NCBI RefSeq assembly: GCF_014195505.1
Contig: NZ_JACIBV010000001.1
Location: forward strand, 1,674,001 to 1,738,000
Length of the DNA: 64,000 bases
Source of the DNA: Nonomuraea dietziae
Lineage (GTDB): Bacteria; Actinomycetota; Actinomycetes; Streptosporangiales; Streptosporangiaceae
Direction of reading: 5' to 3'
The notes under the pieces were generated by a model. It worked only from the letters and a program-made list of their open reading frames with translations, had not been told where the DNA came from and searched no databases. Below, in pieces: positions 42,193 to 51,440 of this stretch; the stretch's first letter is position 1; every line of letters begins with the position of its first letter. Made by a program: the position numbers and the translations under genes.

Positions 42193-43062
42193 TCACCCCT
42201 TGAGCCCGGTGAAACCGATGCCGCGGATGATGTGCCGCTGGAAGACCAGGAAGAGCAGCACCGGCGGCACGATCGCGACGAGCATGCCGGCGATCACCTG
42301 GTTCTGCTCGGCCGTCTCGGCCAGCCTGGGCAGCGCGACAGCCAGCGGGTGCGCCTCGGCGTCGGAGATGGCGACCATCGGCCACAGGAAGTCCTTCCAC
42401 GCGTCCATCACCGCCAGCAGCGACACTACCGCCAGGATGGGCCGCGACATCGGCAGGACGATCTGCCAGAACAGCCGGAATGGACCCGCCCCGTCGACCT
42501 GGGCGGCCTGGTACAGCTCCCGCGGCAGCGCGTCGAAGAACTGCTTCATGATCAGCACGTTGAAGGCGTGCGCGCCCGCGGGCAGCCACACCGCCCACGG
42601 GGTGTCCACCAGAGACAGGTCGAGCACCGTCAGGTACAGCGCCACCAGCGACACGGTGGACGGGACGAAGAGGGTGACCAGCACCGCGCCGTAGATCAAC
42701 CGGCCGAACCTGGGCCTGAGCACGGAGAGCGCGAACGCCCCGGTGGCGGCCACGAACAGCTGGACGAACCACGAGCCGCCGACCAGGACGACGGTGTTCA
42801 GCAGGTAGTGGCCGACTCTCAGCTCCGTCCAGGCCGCCGCCAGGTTCTCCCACCGGACATCGGAGGGCCACAGCCGCAGCGGCTCGCGCAACAGCTCCTG
42901 GGTGGAGGACAGCGCCCCCTTCGCGGTCCACAGGATCGGCCCCAGCCCGACCACCAGTGTGGCCAGCAGCAGCACGCCCTGGGTCAGCCGCAGGGACCAG
43001 CGCATGGCGGGCCGCCGCCGGTCGAGGTCGGAGACGATGCCCCGGCCGCGGTCGTCACTCAT
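42193..43062 (-). CDS. Sugar ABC transporter permease (CUT1, MalG type)
   Basis: 289 residues, six membrane helices. EAA motif region ELYQAAQVDGAGPFRLFWQI followed by VLPMSRPILAVVSLLAVMDA is diagnostic for the MalG-type permease. ATG at 43062 overlaps the upstream permease stop. Imports oligosaccharides released by the secreted hydrolases together with the MalF-type permease and binding protein. No ATPase gene is present; CUT1 systems commonly share an MsiK-type ATPase encoded elsewhere. Confidence 0.92.
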   Translation of the reverse strand: MSDDRGRGIVSDLDRRRPAMRWSLRLTQGVLLLATLVVGLGPILWTAKGALSSTQELLREPLRLWPSDVRWENLAAAWTELRVGHYLLNTVVLVGGSWFVQLFVAATGAFALSVLRPRFGRLIYGAVLVTLFVPSTVSLVALYLTVLDLSLVDTPWAVWLPAGAHAFNVLIMKQFFDALPRELYQAAQVDGAGPFRLFWQIVLPMSRPILAVVSLLAVMDAWKDFLWPMVAISDAEAHPLAVALPRLAETAEQNQVIAGMLVAIVPPVLLFLVFQRHIIRGIGFTGLKG

Positions 43063-44012
43063 GCACGGCTCCATTTCCTGGTCAGACGCAGGTAGACGGC
43101 GGAGACGACGCCGAGCGCGATCGCCAGCAGGACGCCGAGCGCGGCGGCCGTGCCGTAGTCGCCGTAGATGAACGCGTAGCGGTAGATCAGCAGCAGGATC
43201 GTCACCGTGGAGTCCTCGGGCCCGCCGTCGGTGAGCACGAACGGCTCGGTGAAGACCCGGAAGGTCCCGATGATCTGCAGCAGCAGCATGATGAGCAGGA
43301 CGCCCCTCAGGTGCGGGAGGGTCACGTGCCACAGCCGCCGCCAGATGGAGGCGCCGTCCATCTCGGCCGCCTCGTACAGCTCACCCGGCACCGAGGTGAG
43401 CGCCGCCAGGTAGATCAGCACGGTCGAGCCCGCGGCGGCCCAGGTGGCCTCCAGCACCAGGCTCGGCATCGCGGTGGTGGTGTCCTGCAGCCAGAGGAAG
43501 GGGCCCAGCCCGATCGTGGCCAGAGCCTGGTTGAACAGACCGTGGTCCGGATCGTAGAACCACTTCCACATCAGCACCGCCACCACGGGCGGGACCGCCA
43601 CCGGCAGGTAGACCAGCACCCGGAACAGGCCGCCGAACCTGCGCAGTTCCGACATCACCACGGCCAGCAGGATCGGCAGCGGGAAGCCCAGGATCAGCGC
43701 CAGCCCGACGAACCAGAGCGTGTTGCGGACCGTGATCCACAGCAGCGGGTCGGCCAGCAGCGCGGCGAAATTGTCCGCCCCCACCCACACGGGGGCCTCC
43801 ACCAGGTTGGTGCGCTGGAAGCTCAGCACGGCGCCGCGCACGATCGGCCACCACGCGAAGCATCCGAACACCGCCACCATGGGCAGCACGAACAACCAGC
43901 CCGCCGGACGCGGCCGGCGGCGCGGCAGGCCGAGCCTGCGGCCGTCCCGTACGGGACCGGCCGACGCCTCCCGCGGCCGATCCCGTGCGGGGCGCCGGTG
44001 CAGCGTCGTCAT
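43059..44012 (-). CDS. Sugar ABC transporter permease (CUT1, MalF type)
   Basis: 317 residues. A basic N-terminus of 35 residues precedes the first helix (WLFVLPMVAVFGCFAWWPIV); the EAA motif is ELYEAAEMDGASIWRRLWHV. Pairs with the MalG-type permease downstream (ATGA overlap). 19 bp after the binding-protein gene. Confidence 0.92.
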   Translation of the reverse strand: MTTLHRRPARDRPREASAGPVRDGRRLGLPRRRPRPAGWLFVLPMVAVFGCFAWWPIVRGAVLSFQRTNLVEAPVWVGADNFAALLADPLLWITVRNTLWFVGLALILGFPLPILLAVVMSELRRFGGLFRVLVYLPVAVPPVVAVLMWKWFYDPDHGLFNQALATIGLGPFLWLQDTTTAMPSLVLEATWAAAGSTVLIYLAALTSVPGELYEAAEMDGASIWRRLWHVTLPHLRGVLLIMLLLQIIGTFRVFTEPFVLTDGGPEDSTVTILLLIYRYAFIYGDYGTAAALGVLLAIALGVVSAVYLRLTRKWSRA

Positions 44013-44031
44013 CGGCGCTCCCGTCCTGCGG

Positions 44032-45415
44032 TCACTGCCGGGCCCGATCCAGCGCGGCGGCGGCCTTGTCCTGGGCCTTGCGCAGCTCCTCGGCCGGCTC
44101 GGCGTCCTCGCGCGTCAGGATCGCCTGCACCGCTGTGTCCAGCGCCGCGTACATGTCCTGGCCCGCGACGGCAGGCTCGGTGACGAACTCCTGGGCGGCC
44201 ACGCCCTTCTCGTACGGCTCGAAGTTGGCGACCGGCACGTTGGCGTGCTCGCGCTCGGCTCGCAGGACGGGGTCCGCGACCGCGGGGCCGTACAGGGAGA
44301 CGTAGGGGAAGCCGACAGGGACGTCGTCGGCGGCCTTGGCGGCGGCGACCGTCGCCGCGGCCTTGGTGTCGTATCGCGGCTTGAGGAAGAAGAAGTCGAT
44401 CCACTTCACCGCGGCGGCCCCGCTCGGCCGCGGTGGCCTTGGGGCTGACCACGGCCACCTTGCCGCCGAGCAGCGTCGCTGGCGTGCCGGCCGAGGGAAG
44501 CGCGGCCATGCCGAACACCTCGGCGGCGCCGCCGAACTGGGTCGCGAACTCGGTGTAGGAGCTGGGCGTGGCGATCATCATGGCGACCTTGCCCGCGGCG
44601 AAGTTCTTGGCCAGATCGGCCGCGTTGCGCAGGTGCTGGGTGCCCATGGAGCCGTCGGTCCAGCGCATCCCCTTGAGCAGGCCGAGGACGGCGCGGGACT
44701 GTTCGGTGTCGAGCGTGGCGACGGCCTTGCCGCCACTGTCCTGCTGGACGCGGCCGCCGTAGGTGTAGGTCATCGTGGTGAAGATCCAGCCGCCGGTGTT
44801 GTTGGTGGCCGGTACGCCGAAGCCGGGCACGCCGGTCTTGTCGGTGATCGTCTTGGCCGCCGCGCGGACCTCGTCCCAGGTCGTCGGCGGCTTGGCGACG
44901 TCGAGGCCCGCCTTGTCGAACAGCTGCCTGTTGTAGACGAGGCCGAGGGCGAACTGGCTGGTGGGCAGGCCGTAGATGCGGCCGGCCTGGTCGGTCGCGG
45001 GCGCCAGCGCGCGCTTGTCGAACGTGGCGGCATGCGGCAGCGCGCTGACCTCACCGCTGATGTCGGCGACCTGGCCCCGCTTGATCAGCCCCTGCGGCTC
45101 GGTGAGCGGGACCTGGAAGACCGTCTCCACCTGGCCTCCGGCCAGGCGGGTGGCGAAGGTCTTGGCCTCCCACTTGGACTCGCGCGGTTCGATGTCGATG
45201 TCGGGGTTGGCCTTCTCGAAGGCCGCGACCTGGTTGAGAAACTGCTGGCGCACGTTCTGCTGGGTCGTGGGCGGCAGGTCCGCGACGGTGATCCGGGTCC
45301 GCCCGCCCGCGGCGGGCTCGGCGGGTCCACCCGAGCAGCCGGCGACGGCGGTGAGGGCAGCGCCGGCGAGCGCGGTGAGGGCGGCGGCGTACAGGCCCGG
45401 CGGTCGTTCTCGCAT
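44032..45415 (-). pseudogene. Sugar ABC transporter substrate-binding lipoprotein, frameshifted
   Basis: ATG 45415 (GGAG upstream) gives a lipoprotein signal ending AVAGCSGG and an SBP_bac_1 domain (YGLPTSQFALGLVYNRQLFD, GKVAMMIATPSSYTEF). After SPKATAAER the frame breaks. The continuation KWIDFFFLKPRYDTKAAA... runs in another frame to the stop at 44032. One extra base in the CCCC run at 44418-44421 explains it; removal restores about 460 residues (...AERAAAVKWIDFFF...). Either a dead gene, which would disable import of the locus's sugar, or a sequence error. Everything else in the operon looks intact, which favours error. Confidence 0.85.
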
Positions 45416-45444
45416 GAGAGCTCCGTTCAAGGGGGTGGGCCGTC

Positions 45445-45474
45445 ACTATGGGTGGCAATCCGCCCCGTTGTCAA
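45445..45474 (-). promoter_or_regulatory. Promoter of the importer operon
   Basis: On the minus strand TTGACA (45474-45469), an 18-bp spacer, CATAGT (45450-45445), 30 bp before the binding-protein start. Two AAGCGC half-sites at 45484-45502 lie just upstream and may belong to the LacI operator set. Confidence 0.55.
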
Positions 45475-45535
45475 TACTTCGCTGAAGCGCCTCATAAAGC
45501 GCGATCACGGATCGCATGCCAGCTCGATTACGGTA

Positions 45536-45564
45536 TTGACCTGAAGGAGCGGCGGCCATATCGT
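45536..45564 (+). promoter_or_regulatory. Promoter of the GH2 / GH50-like operon
   Basis: TTGACC (45536-45541), 17 bp, TATCGT (45559-45564). The predicted start of transcription falls at the LacI-like operator 45574-45585, a classical repression position. Confidence 0.55.
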
Positions 45565-45573
45565 CCCCATTGC

Positions 45574-45585
45574 TTATGCGCTTAA
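45574..45585. promoter_or_regulatory. LacI-type operator candidate, copy 2
   Basis: TTATGCGCTTAA, near-palindromic with GCGC centre, identical in ten of twelve positions to the element at 37794-37805. It sits 10 bp after the predicted -10. Confidence 0.55.
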
Positions 45586-45605
45586 GTGCATCCAGAGGAG
45601 ACCAT

Positions 45606-47996
45606 GTGAGTGTGTACCGACCGCTGGATCACGGGTGGACCGTGACCGCAGTCTCGTCCGAGGTGGCCATCGAGAACGTGCCCGCCACCGTTCCCGGCTG
45701 CGTGCACACCGACCTGCTCGCGGCTGGGCTCATCGCTGACCCCTACCTGGACGACAACGAGGACGGACTGGCCTGGATCGGCCGTACGGCCTGGCGGTAC
45801 GAGACCGACTTCGCCGTCGACGGCGACGACTTCGACCGCGCCGACCTGGCCTTCGACGGTCTGGACACCGTCGCCACGGTGACCCTGAACGGCGAGCGGG
45901 TCGGCGCGGTCGCCAACATGCACCGCTCCTACCGCTTCCCCGTCCGCGAGCTGCTGCGTCAGGGCCGCAACACGCTGGCCGTGGAGTTCGAGTCCCCGTA
46001 CCACCACGCCGAGGCGCAACGGGCCGTCAGCGGCGGACGCCCGAGCCCTTATCCCGAGCCCTACCAGTTCATCAGGAAGATGGCCTGCAACTTCGGCTGG
46101 GACTGGGGCCCCACCCTCGTCACCTCCGGCATCTGGCGGCCGGCCGCCCTGCACACCTGGAGCACCGCCCGCCTCGCCCAGGTCCGCCCGGAGGTCACCC
46201 TCGACGGGCGCGACGGCCTGGTGCGGGTCCACGTCTCGGTGGAACGCGCCGCAGACGTCCCGATCACGCTGACCGCCACCGTCGCAGGGGCCTTCGCCCG
46301 GGCACGGCTGGCGCCGGGCGCGTGCGAGGCGGTCCTGGAGATGCGCGTGAACGAGCCCGACCTGTGGTGGCCCCGCGGCTACGGCCCGCAGCCGCTCAGC
46401 CCGCTCACCGTCGTGCTCGAGGAGACGGGACAGACCTGGCGGCGCGACGTCGGCTTCCGCTCGATCCGGCTGGACACCACCGCTGACGAGCAAGGATCGG
46501 CTTTCACCCTCGTCGTCAACGACGTGCCGGTGTTCGTGCGCGGCGCCAACTGGATCCCCGACGACTGCTTTCCCGCAGGCGTGACCCGCGAGCGCCTGGC
46601 CGAGCGGTTCGCCCAGGCCTGCGAGGCCAACGTCAACCTGCTGCGGGTGTGGGGCGGCGGCCTGTACGAAAGTGACGACTTCTACGACCTGGCCGACGAG
46701 CTCGGCCTCCTGGTCTTCCAGGACTTCCTGTTCGCCTGCGCCGCCTACCCCGAGGACGACCCCCTGGCCGCCGAGGTCGCCGCCGAGGCCCGCGAGCAGG
46801 TGGTCCGTCTGGCGCCGCACCCCAGCCTGGTGCTGTGGATCGGCAACAACGAGAACTTCATGGGCCACGCCGACTGGGGCTGGCGCGAGCAGCTGGCGGA
46901 CCGCAGCTGGGGCGCGGGCTACTACCTGGACGTGCTGCCCGGCATCGTCGCCGAGCTCGACCCCTGCAGGCCGTACTGGCCGGGCACGCCGTACTCGGGC
47001 GACGACAGCCGCCATCCCAACGCGCCCGAGCACGGCACCGTCCACATCTGGGACGTCTGGAACGAGCGCGACTACACCGGCTACGCCGACTGGCGGCCAC
47101 GCTTCGTCGCCGAGTTCGGCTTCCAGGGCCCTCCCACCCACGCCACCCTGCGCCGCTCCGTCACGCACGGCCCCCTCACCGCTGACTCCTCCCACCAGAA
47201 GGCGGTCGACGGTCAGCGCAAGCTGCTGCGCGGCCTGGACGGGCACCTGCCGCCGCCCGCCACCTTCGACGACTGGCACTTCCTCACCCAGCTCAACCAG
47301 GCCAGGGCGGTGAGCTTCGGCGTCGAGAGGTTCCGCTCGCTCATGCCGTCCTGCATGGGCACGATCGTCTGGCAGCTCAACGACTGCTGGCCGGTCACCT
47401 CCTGGTCCGCGATCGACGGCGACGGGCGCCGCAAACCCCTCTGGTACGCGCTGCGCCGCGCCTACGCCGACCGCCTGCTGACCGTCCAGGACGGCGCCCT
47501 CGTCGCCGTCAACGACAGCCCCGAGCCGTGGTCGGGCGAGCTGGAGCTGGTGCGCCGCAGCCTCACAGGCGAGCCGCTGGCCAAGGAGTCGGCGCGGGTG
47601 CGGGTGCCGCCGAGGAGCGTGAGCAGGATCGCCCTGCCTCCTCACGTGGCCACCGCCGCCGACCCGTCGGCCGAGCTGCTGGTGGCCGCCATGGACGAGA
47701 CGCGCGTCATCCGGTTCTTCGCCGAGGACGTCGACCTGGCGCTTCCCTCCGCAGGCTTCGAGGCGGGCGTGCGGCCCGTGGCCGACGGCTACCTCGTCAC
47801 CGTCACCGCCAGCACCCTGCTGCGCGACCTGACGCTCCTGCCCGACAGGCTCGATCCGGACGCCACCGTGGACGACATGATGATCACGCTGCTGCCTGGC
47901 GAGCGAGCCGTCTTCCACGTCCGCAGCTCCCGCGACCTCGATCCCGCGTCGCTGATCTGCGCCCCGGTGCTGCGCTGCGTCAACGACGGGAGGTAG
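45606..47996 (+). CDS. GH2 family beta-mannosidase-like glycosidase
   Basis: 796 residues, no signal peptide, so cytoplasmic. N-terminal jelly-roll (VPGCVHTDLLAAGLI, DLAFDGLDTVATVTLNGERV), the beta-mannosidase phrase MACNFGWDWGPTLVTSGIW, a TIM barrel with acid/base Glu416 (LWIGNNENF) and nucleophile Glu503 (FVAEFGFQG), then C-terminal beta domains. Cleaves terminal beta-linked residues, most likely mannose, from imported oligosaccharides. Start GTG at 45606 follows AGAGGAG; the frame open upstream contains the promoter and operator. 5 bp before the next gene. Confidence 0.93.
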   Translation: MSVYRPLDHGWTVTAVSSEVAIENVPATVPGCVHTDLLAAGLIADPYLDDNEDGLAWIGRTAWRYETDFAVDGDDFDRADLAFDGLDTVATVTLNGERVGAVANMHRSYRFPVRELLRQGRNTLAVEFESPYHHAEAQRAVSGGRPSPYPEPYQFIRKMACNFGWDWGPTLVTSGIWRPAALHTWSTARLAQVRPEVTLDGRDGLVRVHVSVERAADVPITLTATVAGAFARARLAPGACEAVLEMRVNEPDLWWPRGYGPQPLSPLTVVLEETGQTWRRDVGFRSIRLDTTADEQGSAFTLVVNDVPVFVRGANWIPDDCFPAGVTRERLAERFAQACEANVNLLRVWGGGLYESDDFYDLADELGLLVFQDFLFACAAYPEDDPLAAEVAAEAREQVVRLAPHPSLVLWIGNNENFMGHADWGWREQLADRSWGAGYYLDVLPGIVAELDPCRPYWPGTPYSGDDSRHPNAPEHGTVHIWDVWNERDYTGYADWRPRFVAEFGFQGPPTHATLRRSVTHGPLTADSSHQKAVDGQRKLLRGLDGHLPPPATFDDWHFLTQLNQARAVSFGVERFRSLMPSCMGTIVWQLNDCWPVTSWSAIDGDGRRKPLWYALRRAYADRLLTVQDGALVAVNDSPEPWSGELELVRRSLTGEPLAKESARVRVPPRSVSRIALPPHVATAADPSAELLVAAMDETRVIRFFAEDVDLALPSAGFEAGVRPVADGYLVTVTASTLLRDLTLLPDRLDPDATVDDMMITLLPGERAVFHVRSSRDLDPASLICAPVLRCVNDGR

Positions 47997-48001
47997 GGCG
48001 G

Positions 48002-49813
48002 ATGCGACTCGAGGAGTACGTGGCCGAGCTCGACGCGCGATACGACGCCGACGTGCGGATGCCCTGGTCGCCCGCCACCGGGCCCGGCTATCACACCCGC
48101 GTCCCCGAGGGCGCCCGGGCGCACCAGACCAAGCTGGCCGCCGACTACGCCATCGCGCTGCTGCGGCTGGGCAGGGCCGATCGCGCGGGCGAGGTGCTCG
48201 ACGCCCTGGCCGACCTGCAGGTGACCGACCCGCTGTCGGCTCACTACGGGATCTGGGGATGGTTCATGGAGGAGCCGCCCGAGCAGATGAACCCGGCCGA
48301 CTGGAACTGGGCCGATTTCATCGGGGTACGGCTGGCGCAGGTCCTCGCCGTCCACGGCCGGCTGCTCGAGCCTCGCGTGCGGCGGCGGGTGCGGGCCGCG
48401 CTCCACCACGCGGCGATGTCCGTCTTCCGCCGCAACGTCGATCCCGGCTACACCAACATCGCGGTGATGGGCGCCGTGACGGCCGCCGCGGCCGGACAGC
48501 TGCTGCGCCCCGGGCCTCCCCAGGCCCCTGCCTCCGCTCCCCGTGACGTCGACGACGCCCTGGAGTTCGTGGATGGCGAGCTGCTGCTGGATTTCGGCAG
48601 GCGGCGGCTGCGCGCGGTACTCGCCCTGCACAACGAGGCCGGCGGGTTCACCGAGTACAACTCCCCCGCCTACGGGAGGGTCGTGCTGGAGGAGCTGGAG
48701 CGGGCCGCGCTGATCGTGACCGATCCCGCTTTCAGGGCCGTCGCCGAGCAGCTGAGGGAGCTCACGTGGGCGGCGCTGGCCGAGCGGTTCCATCCCGGCA
48801 CCGGCCAGCTCGCCGGCCCGATGAGCCGCGCCTACCACGACAGGATCCAGCCGGACCTGGCCGCGTACCTTCGCGCGCAGACGGGCGCGCCCGTCGTGGC
48901 GGCCGGGCAGTCGGGCCGCCAGGCCGAGCCGCACGTGCCGTCGCAGGAAGGGCCGTCGCAGGAAGGGCCGTCGCAGGAAGGGCCGATCCAGGAGCGGCCA
49001 CCGCAGGCGCCACCGCCGGTGGTCGCGTCGGTGGTCGCGCCGCTGCTGGTGCCGCCGCTGCCCTGCCCGCGGCCCATCGCCGAACGCTTCCGCGCCCTGC
49101 CCTCGGTGCCCTACCAGGTGCGCACCCGATTCAGCTCCGACACGACCGGCACGTCCTGGTTCGCCGAGGACGCCTGCCTCGGCTCCGCCGACGAGGAGTT
49201 CGCCTGGGTCCAGCGCCGCCCCCTGCTCGGCTACTGGCGCACCCCCGACGACCCGGCCGTGGTCCTGCGGGCCCGGATGTCGCTCAACGGCCACGACCTG
49301 AGCGCCGCCTGGTGCCGCCAGCATCAGGAAGGCCCGCGCGTGCTGTCGGCCTGGTGGCTCAGCTACGACTCCGGCGACTTCCACCCCGTGCTCGACCGGC
49401 CCGCCGGCAGCGTCTTCCACGTCGGCGACCTGCGACTGAGCGTGACCCTGCGGGGCCGCGGGGTGGAGGCCCGCGAGCTGGGCGACGGCGTGTTCGCCCT
49501 GCGCGCAGGGGAGCGGCAGGCGGTCGTGCACACCGCTCCCGCGCGCTTCCTCGACCGGACCAGAACCTGGCAGGCCGTCAACGACGACGGCGAGGCGCGG
49601 GTCGAGGTGCGGCTGCACCAGGGGCCGAGCACGCCGCTCGACTTCCACCAGGCCAGGCTGCGGGCCGCCTTCGCCCTGGAACTGCTCGCCCCCGGCGAGC
49701 GGCCAGGCACCGCCGCCGTGACCGGCGACCACGACGGCGACGGCCTGCTGCGCTGGCGCTGGGACGGCCTGCGGGTGAGCTCACCGGCCGAACCCACGCC
49801 CTTCGACAGGTAA
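48002..49813 (+). CDS. Uncharacterised 603-residue protein with alpha-toroid-like N-domain, part of polysaccharide locus
   Basis: No signal peptide. Residues 1-310 are helical, with paired motifs reminiscent of alpha/alpha-toroid lyases or hydrolases (KLAADYAIALLRLGRADRAG, FRRNVDPGYTNIAVMGAVTA, GGFTEYNSPAYGRVVLEELE). A Pro/Gln/Glu-rich linker with repeats (about 310-360) separates a beta-rich C-domain (LGYWRTPDDPAVVLRARMSL, RVLSAWWLSYDSGDFHPVL). I know no family for it. Position between a GH2 enzyme and a GH50-like enzyme, in one operon, suggests a glycan lyase, unsaturated-sugar hydrolase or isomerase acting on the same polymer; that is inference. Confidence 0.8.
   Translation: MRLEEYVAELDARYDADVRMPWSPATGPGYHTRVPEGARAHQTKLAADYAIALLRLGRADRAGEVLDALADLQVTDPLSAHYGIWGWFMEEPPEQMNPADWNWADFIGVRLAQVLAVHGRLLEPRVRRRVRAALHHAAMSVFRRNVDPGYTNIAVMGAVTAAAAGQLLRPGPPQAPASAPRDVDDALEFVDGELLLDFGRRRLRAVLALHNEAGGFTEYNSPAYGRVVLEELERAALIVTDPAFRAVAEQLRELTWAALAERFHPGTGQLAGPMSRAYHDRIQPDLAAYLRAQTGAPVVAAGQSGRQAEPHVPSQEGPSQEGPSQEGPIQERPPQAPPPVVASVVAPLLVPPLPCPRPIAERFRALPSVPYQVRTRFSSDTTGTSWFAEDACLGSADEEFAWVQRRPLLGYWRTPDDPAVVLRARMSLNGHDLSAAWCRQHQEGPRVLSAWWLSYDSGDFHPVLDRPAGSVFHVGDLRLSVTLRGRGVEARELGDGVFALRAGERQAVVHTAPARFLDRTRTWQAVNDDGEARVEVRLHQGPSTPLDFHQARLRAAFALELLAPGERPGTAAVTGDHDGDGLLRWRWDGLRVSSPAEPTPFDR
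48938..48982 (+). repeat. Three tandem 15-bp repeats in the linker of the 603-residue protein
   Basis: CCGTCGCAGGAAGGG three times in direct succession and in frame (encoding PSQEG), followed by a degenerate copy. Lies in the linker between the two halves of the protein. Confidence 0.9.
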
Positions 49814-49857
49814 CTCCAGGACACGTTTCACTCCCCCACAAGAAGGAGTCCACACCC

Positions 49858-51423
49858 ATGTCCCCGATATCACGACGACGCCTGCTCCTGGGCGTACCAG
49901 CCCTCGCCGCGGCCGGCGTGCTCGCCGAAGGCCGGGCGGCCACGGCGGCACCGGCGAACGCTGCCGGCACCGCGCTCGTCGACCGCTACGGCCAGTACCT
50001 CCACCAGAGCTGGCCAGGCAAGGTCACCTCGGACGAGCAACTGCGGCGCGAGTACGCCGAGGAGGCGGCGCGGCTGGCCGACGTCGCCTTCGACACCACC
50101 ACCTATGACGCCTACGGCGGCCTGAAGCGGCTGGGGCGGCGCGAGGCGACCGGATACTTCCGCCTGGAGAAGGTCGAGGGCCGCTGGTGGTTCGTCACCC
50201 CCGACGGCCACCTGTTCTTCCTCAAGGGCGTCGACGCCTTCTCCGCGGAGGAGTGGGGCTACGGCACCCTGTACCTCAACGCCGACGGCAGCCCTCGCGA
50301 GCTGTTCGAGGAGCTGCCCGACCGTGACCGGTTCGCCGCCGCGTACGCCGTCGTCGAGCAGGGGCTGCACACGGTGAGCTTCCTGAAGGCGAACCTGATG
50401 CGCAAGTACGGCGACGACTACAAGGACAGGTGGCGCGACATCAGCCGGCGCCGGATGATCGACTGGGGGTTCAACGCCCAGGGCAAGTGGCACAGGGACC
50501 CAGCCGTCGTCATGCCCTACATCGAGCGGGCGCCGACGCCCACCGACGTCATCAAGGTGGGCTGGGGCATCGACCCGTTCGACCGTGACTTCTCCGCCAA
50601 GCTCGATCGCGCCTTCGGCGACTTCGGCATGCGCAGGATGCGCGACGACCCGTGGCTCATCGGCTACTTCTTCGAGAACGAGCGGGGCTGGAACAGGGAG
50701 ATCGTGGCCCAGGTGGTGCGGAGAGGTTCTGACCTGCCGGCCAAGAGGGCTTTCGTGCGCCACCTCGAGCAGGCCTACGGCGCGGATCTCGCCCGCGTCA
50801 ACGAGATCCTGGGCACTGATGCCCGCTCCTTCCGCGCGCTGGCCGACGAGGTGATCGACATCGGCAGGGTGCCGGACGGCGACGTGCGGGCCTTCATCAC
50901 CCAGGCCTCCGCGACCTACTTCCGCAAGGTGCGCCAGGCGATCAAACGGCACGACCCGCACCACCTGTTCCTCGGATCCTCCCTGGTGCCGACCTGGCGG
51001 ACGAGCCCGGAGTGGAACGTCGGCGGCATCGAGCACCTGGACGCGATCTCCTTCGACTGGTACTCCGACAGCGCCGACTACCTGCGGCAGTACGAGACCC
51101 ACGACAAGCCGATCATCAACATCGAGTTCTCCTTCTGCTACCCCGACCGCGGCCTCACCTCCCACAACCCCTCGATCACTGCCACCGGCATCGCCGACAG
51201 GGGCGAGAAGTTCAAGGCGTTCGTCGAGGCGCAGGCCAAGAGCCCGGTCTTCGTGGGCTACGCCTGGTTCGTCTACTACGACCAGGCGGTGACCCGCAAA
51301 CCCGGCGCCACCGAGGCCTTCAACATGGGCCTGGCCAACCAGCAGGACCAGCCCTATCACGAGATGACCGACATCATGCGCGCGACGAACAGGAACGTCG
51401 AAGCGGTCCACCTGAACGGCTAG
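49858..51423 (+). CDS. Tat-exported GH50/agarase-like glycoside hydrolase
   Basis: 521 residues. Twin-arginine signal (SPISRRRLLLGVPALAAAGV) then a GH-A-type barrel paralogous along its whole length to the C-terminal half of the protein at 38001: YGQYLHQSWPGKVTSDEQL, WWFVTPDGHLFFLKGVDAFS, YFFENERGW with putative acid/base Glu275, NIEFSFC with putative nucleophile Glu423, and GLANQQDQPYHEMTDIMRA. Lacks the two N-terminal modules of the paralogue. Good AAGGAG ribosome-binding site. Probably an extracellular enzyme with a different chain-length or linkage preference on the same polymer. Confidence 0.87.
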   Translation: MSPISRRRLLLGVPALAAAGVLAEGRAATAAPANAAGTALVDRYGQYLHQSWPGKVTSDEQLRREYAEEAARLADVAFDTTTYDAYGGLKRLGRREATGYFRLEKVEGRWWFVTPDGHLFFLKGVDAFSAEEWGYGTLYLNADGSPRELFEELPDRDRFAAAYAVVEQGLHTVSFLKANLMRKYGDDYKDRWRDISRRRMIDWGFNAQGKWHRDPAVVMPYIERAPTPTDVIKVGWGIDPFDRDFSAKLDRAFGDFGMRRMRDDPWLIGYFFENERGWNREIVAQVVRRGSDLPAKRAFVRHLEQAYGADLARVNEILGTDARSFRALADEVIDIGRVPDGDVRAFITQASATYFRKVRQAIKRHDPHHLFLGSSLVPTWRTSPEWNVGGIEHLDAISFDWYSDSADYLRQYETHDKPIINIEFSFCYPDRGLTSHNPSITATGIADRGEKFKAFVEAQAKSPVFVGYAWFVYYDQAVTRKPGATEAFNMGLANQQDQPYHEMTDIMRATNRNVEAVHLNG

Positions 51424-51440
51424 GAGAGTCCAGGCTCACG

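Noticed and set aside
45582..47918. 778-codon open frame antisense to the GH2 gene
   Set aside because: Same shadow effect; the sense strand carries all the GH2 motifs and catalytic residues.
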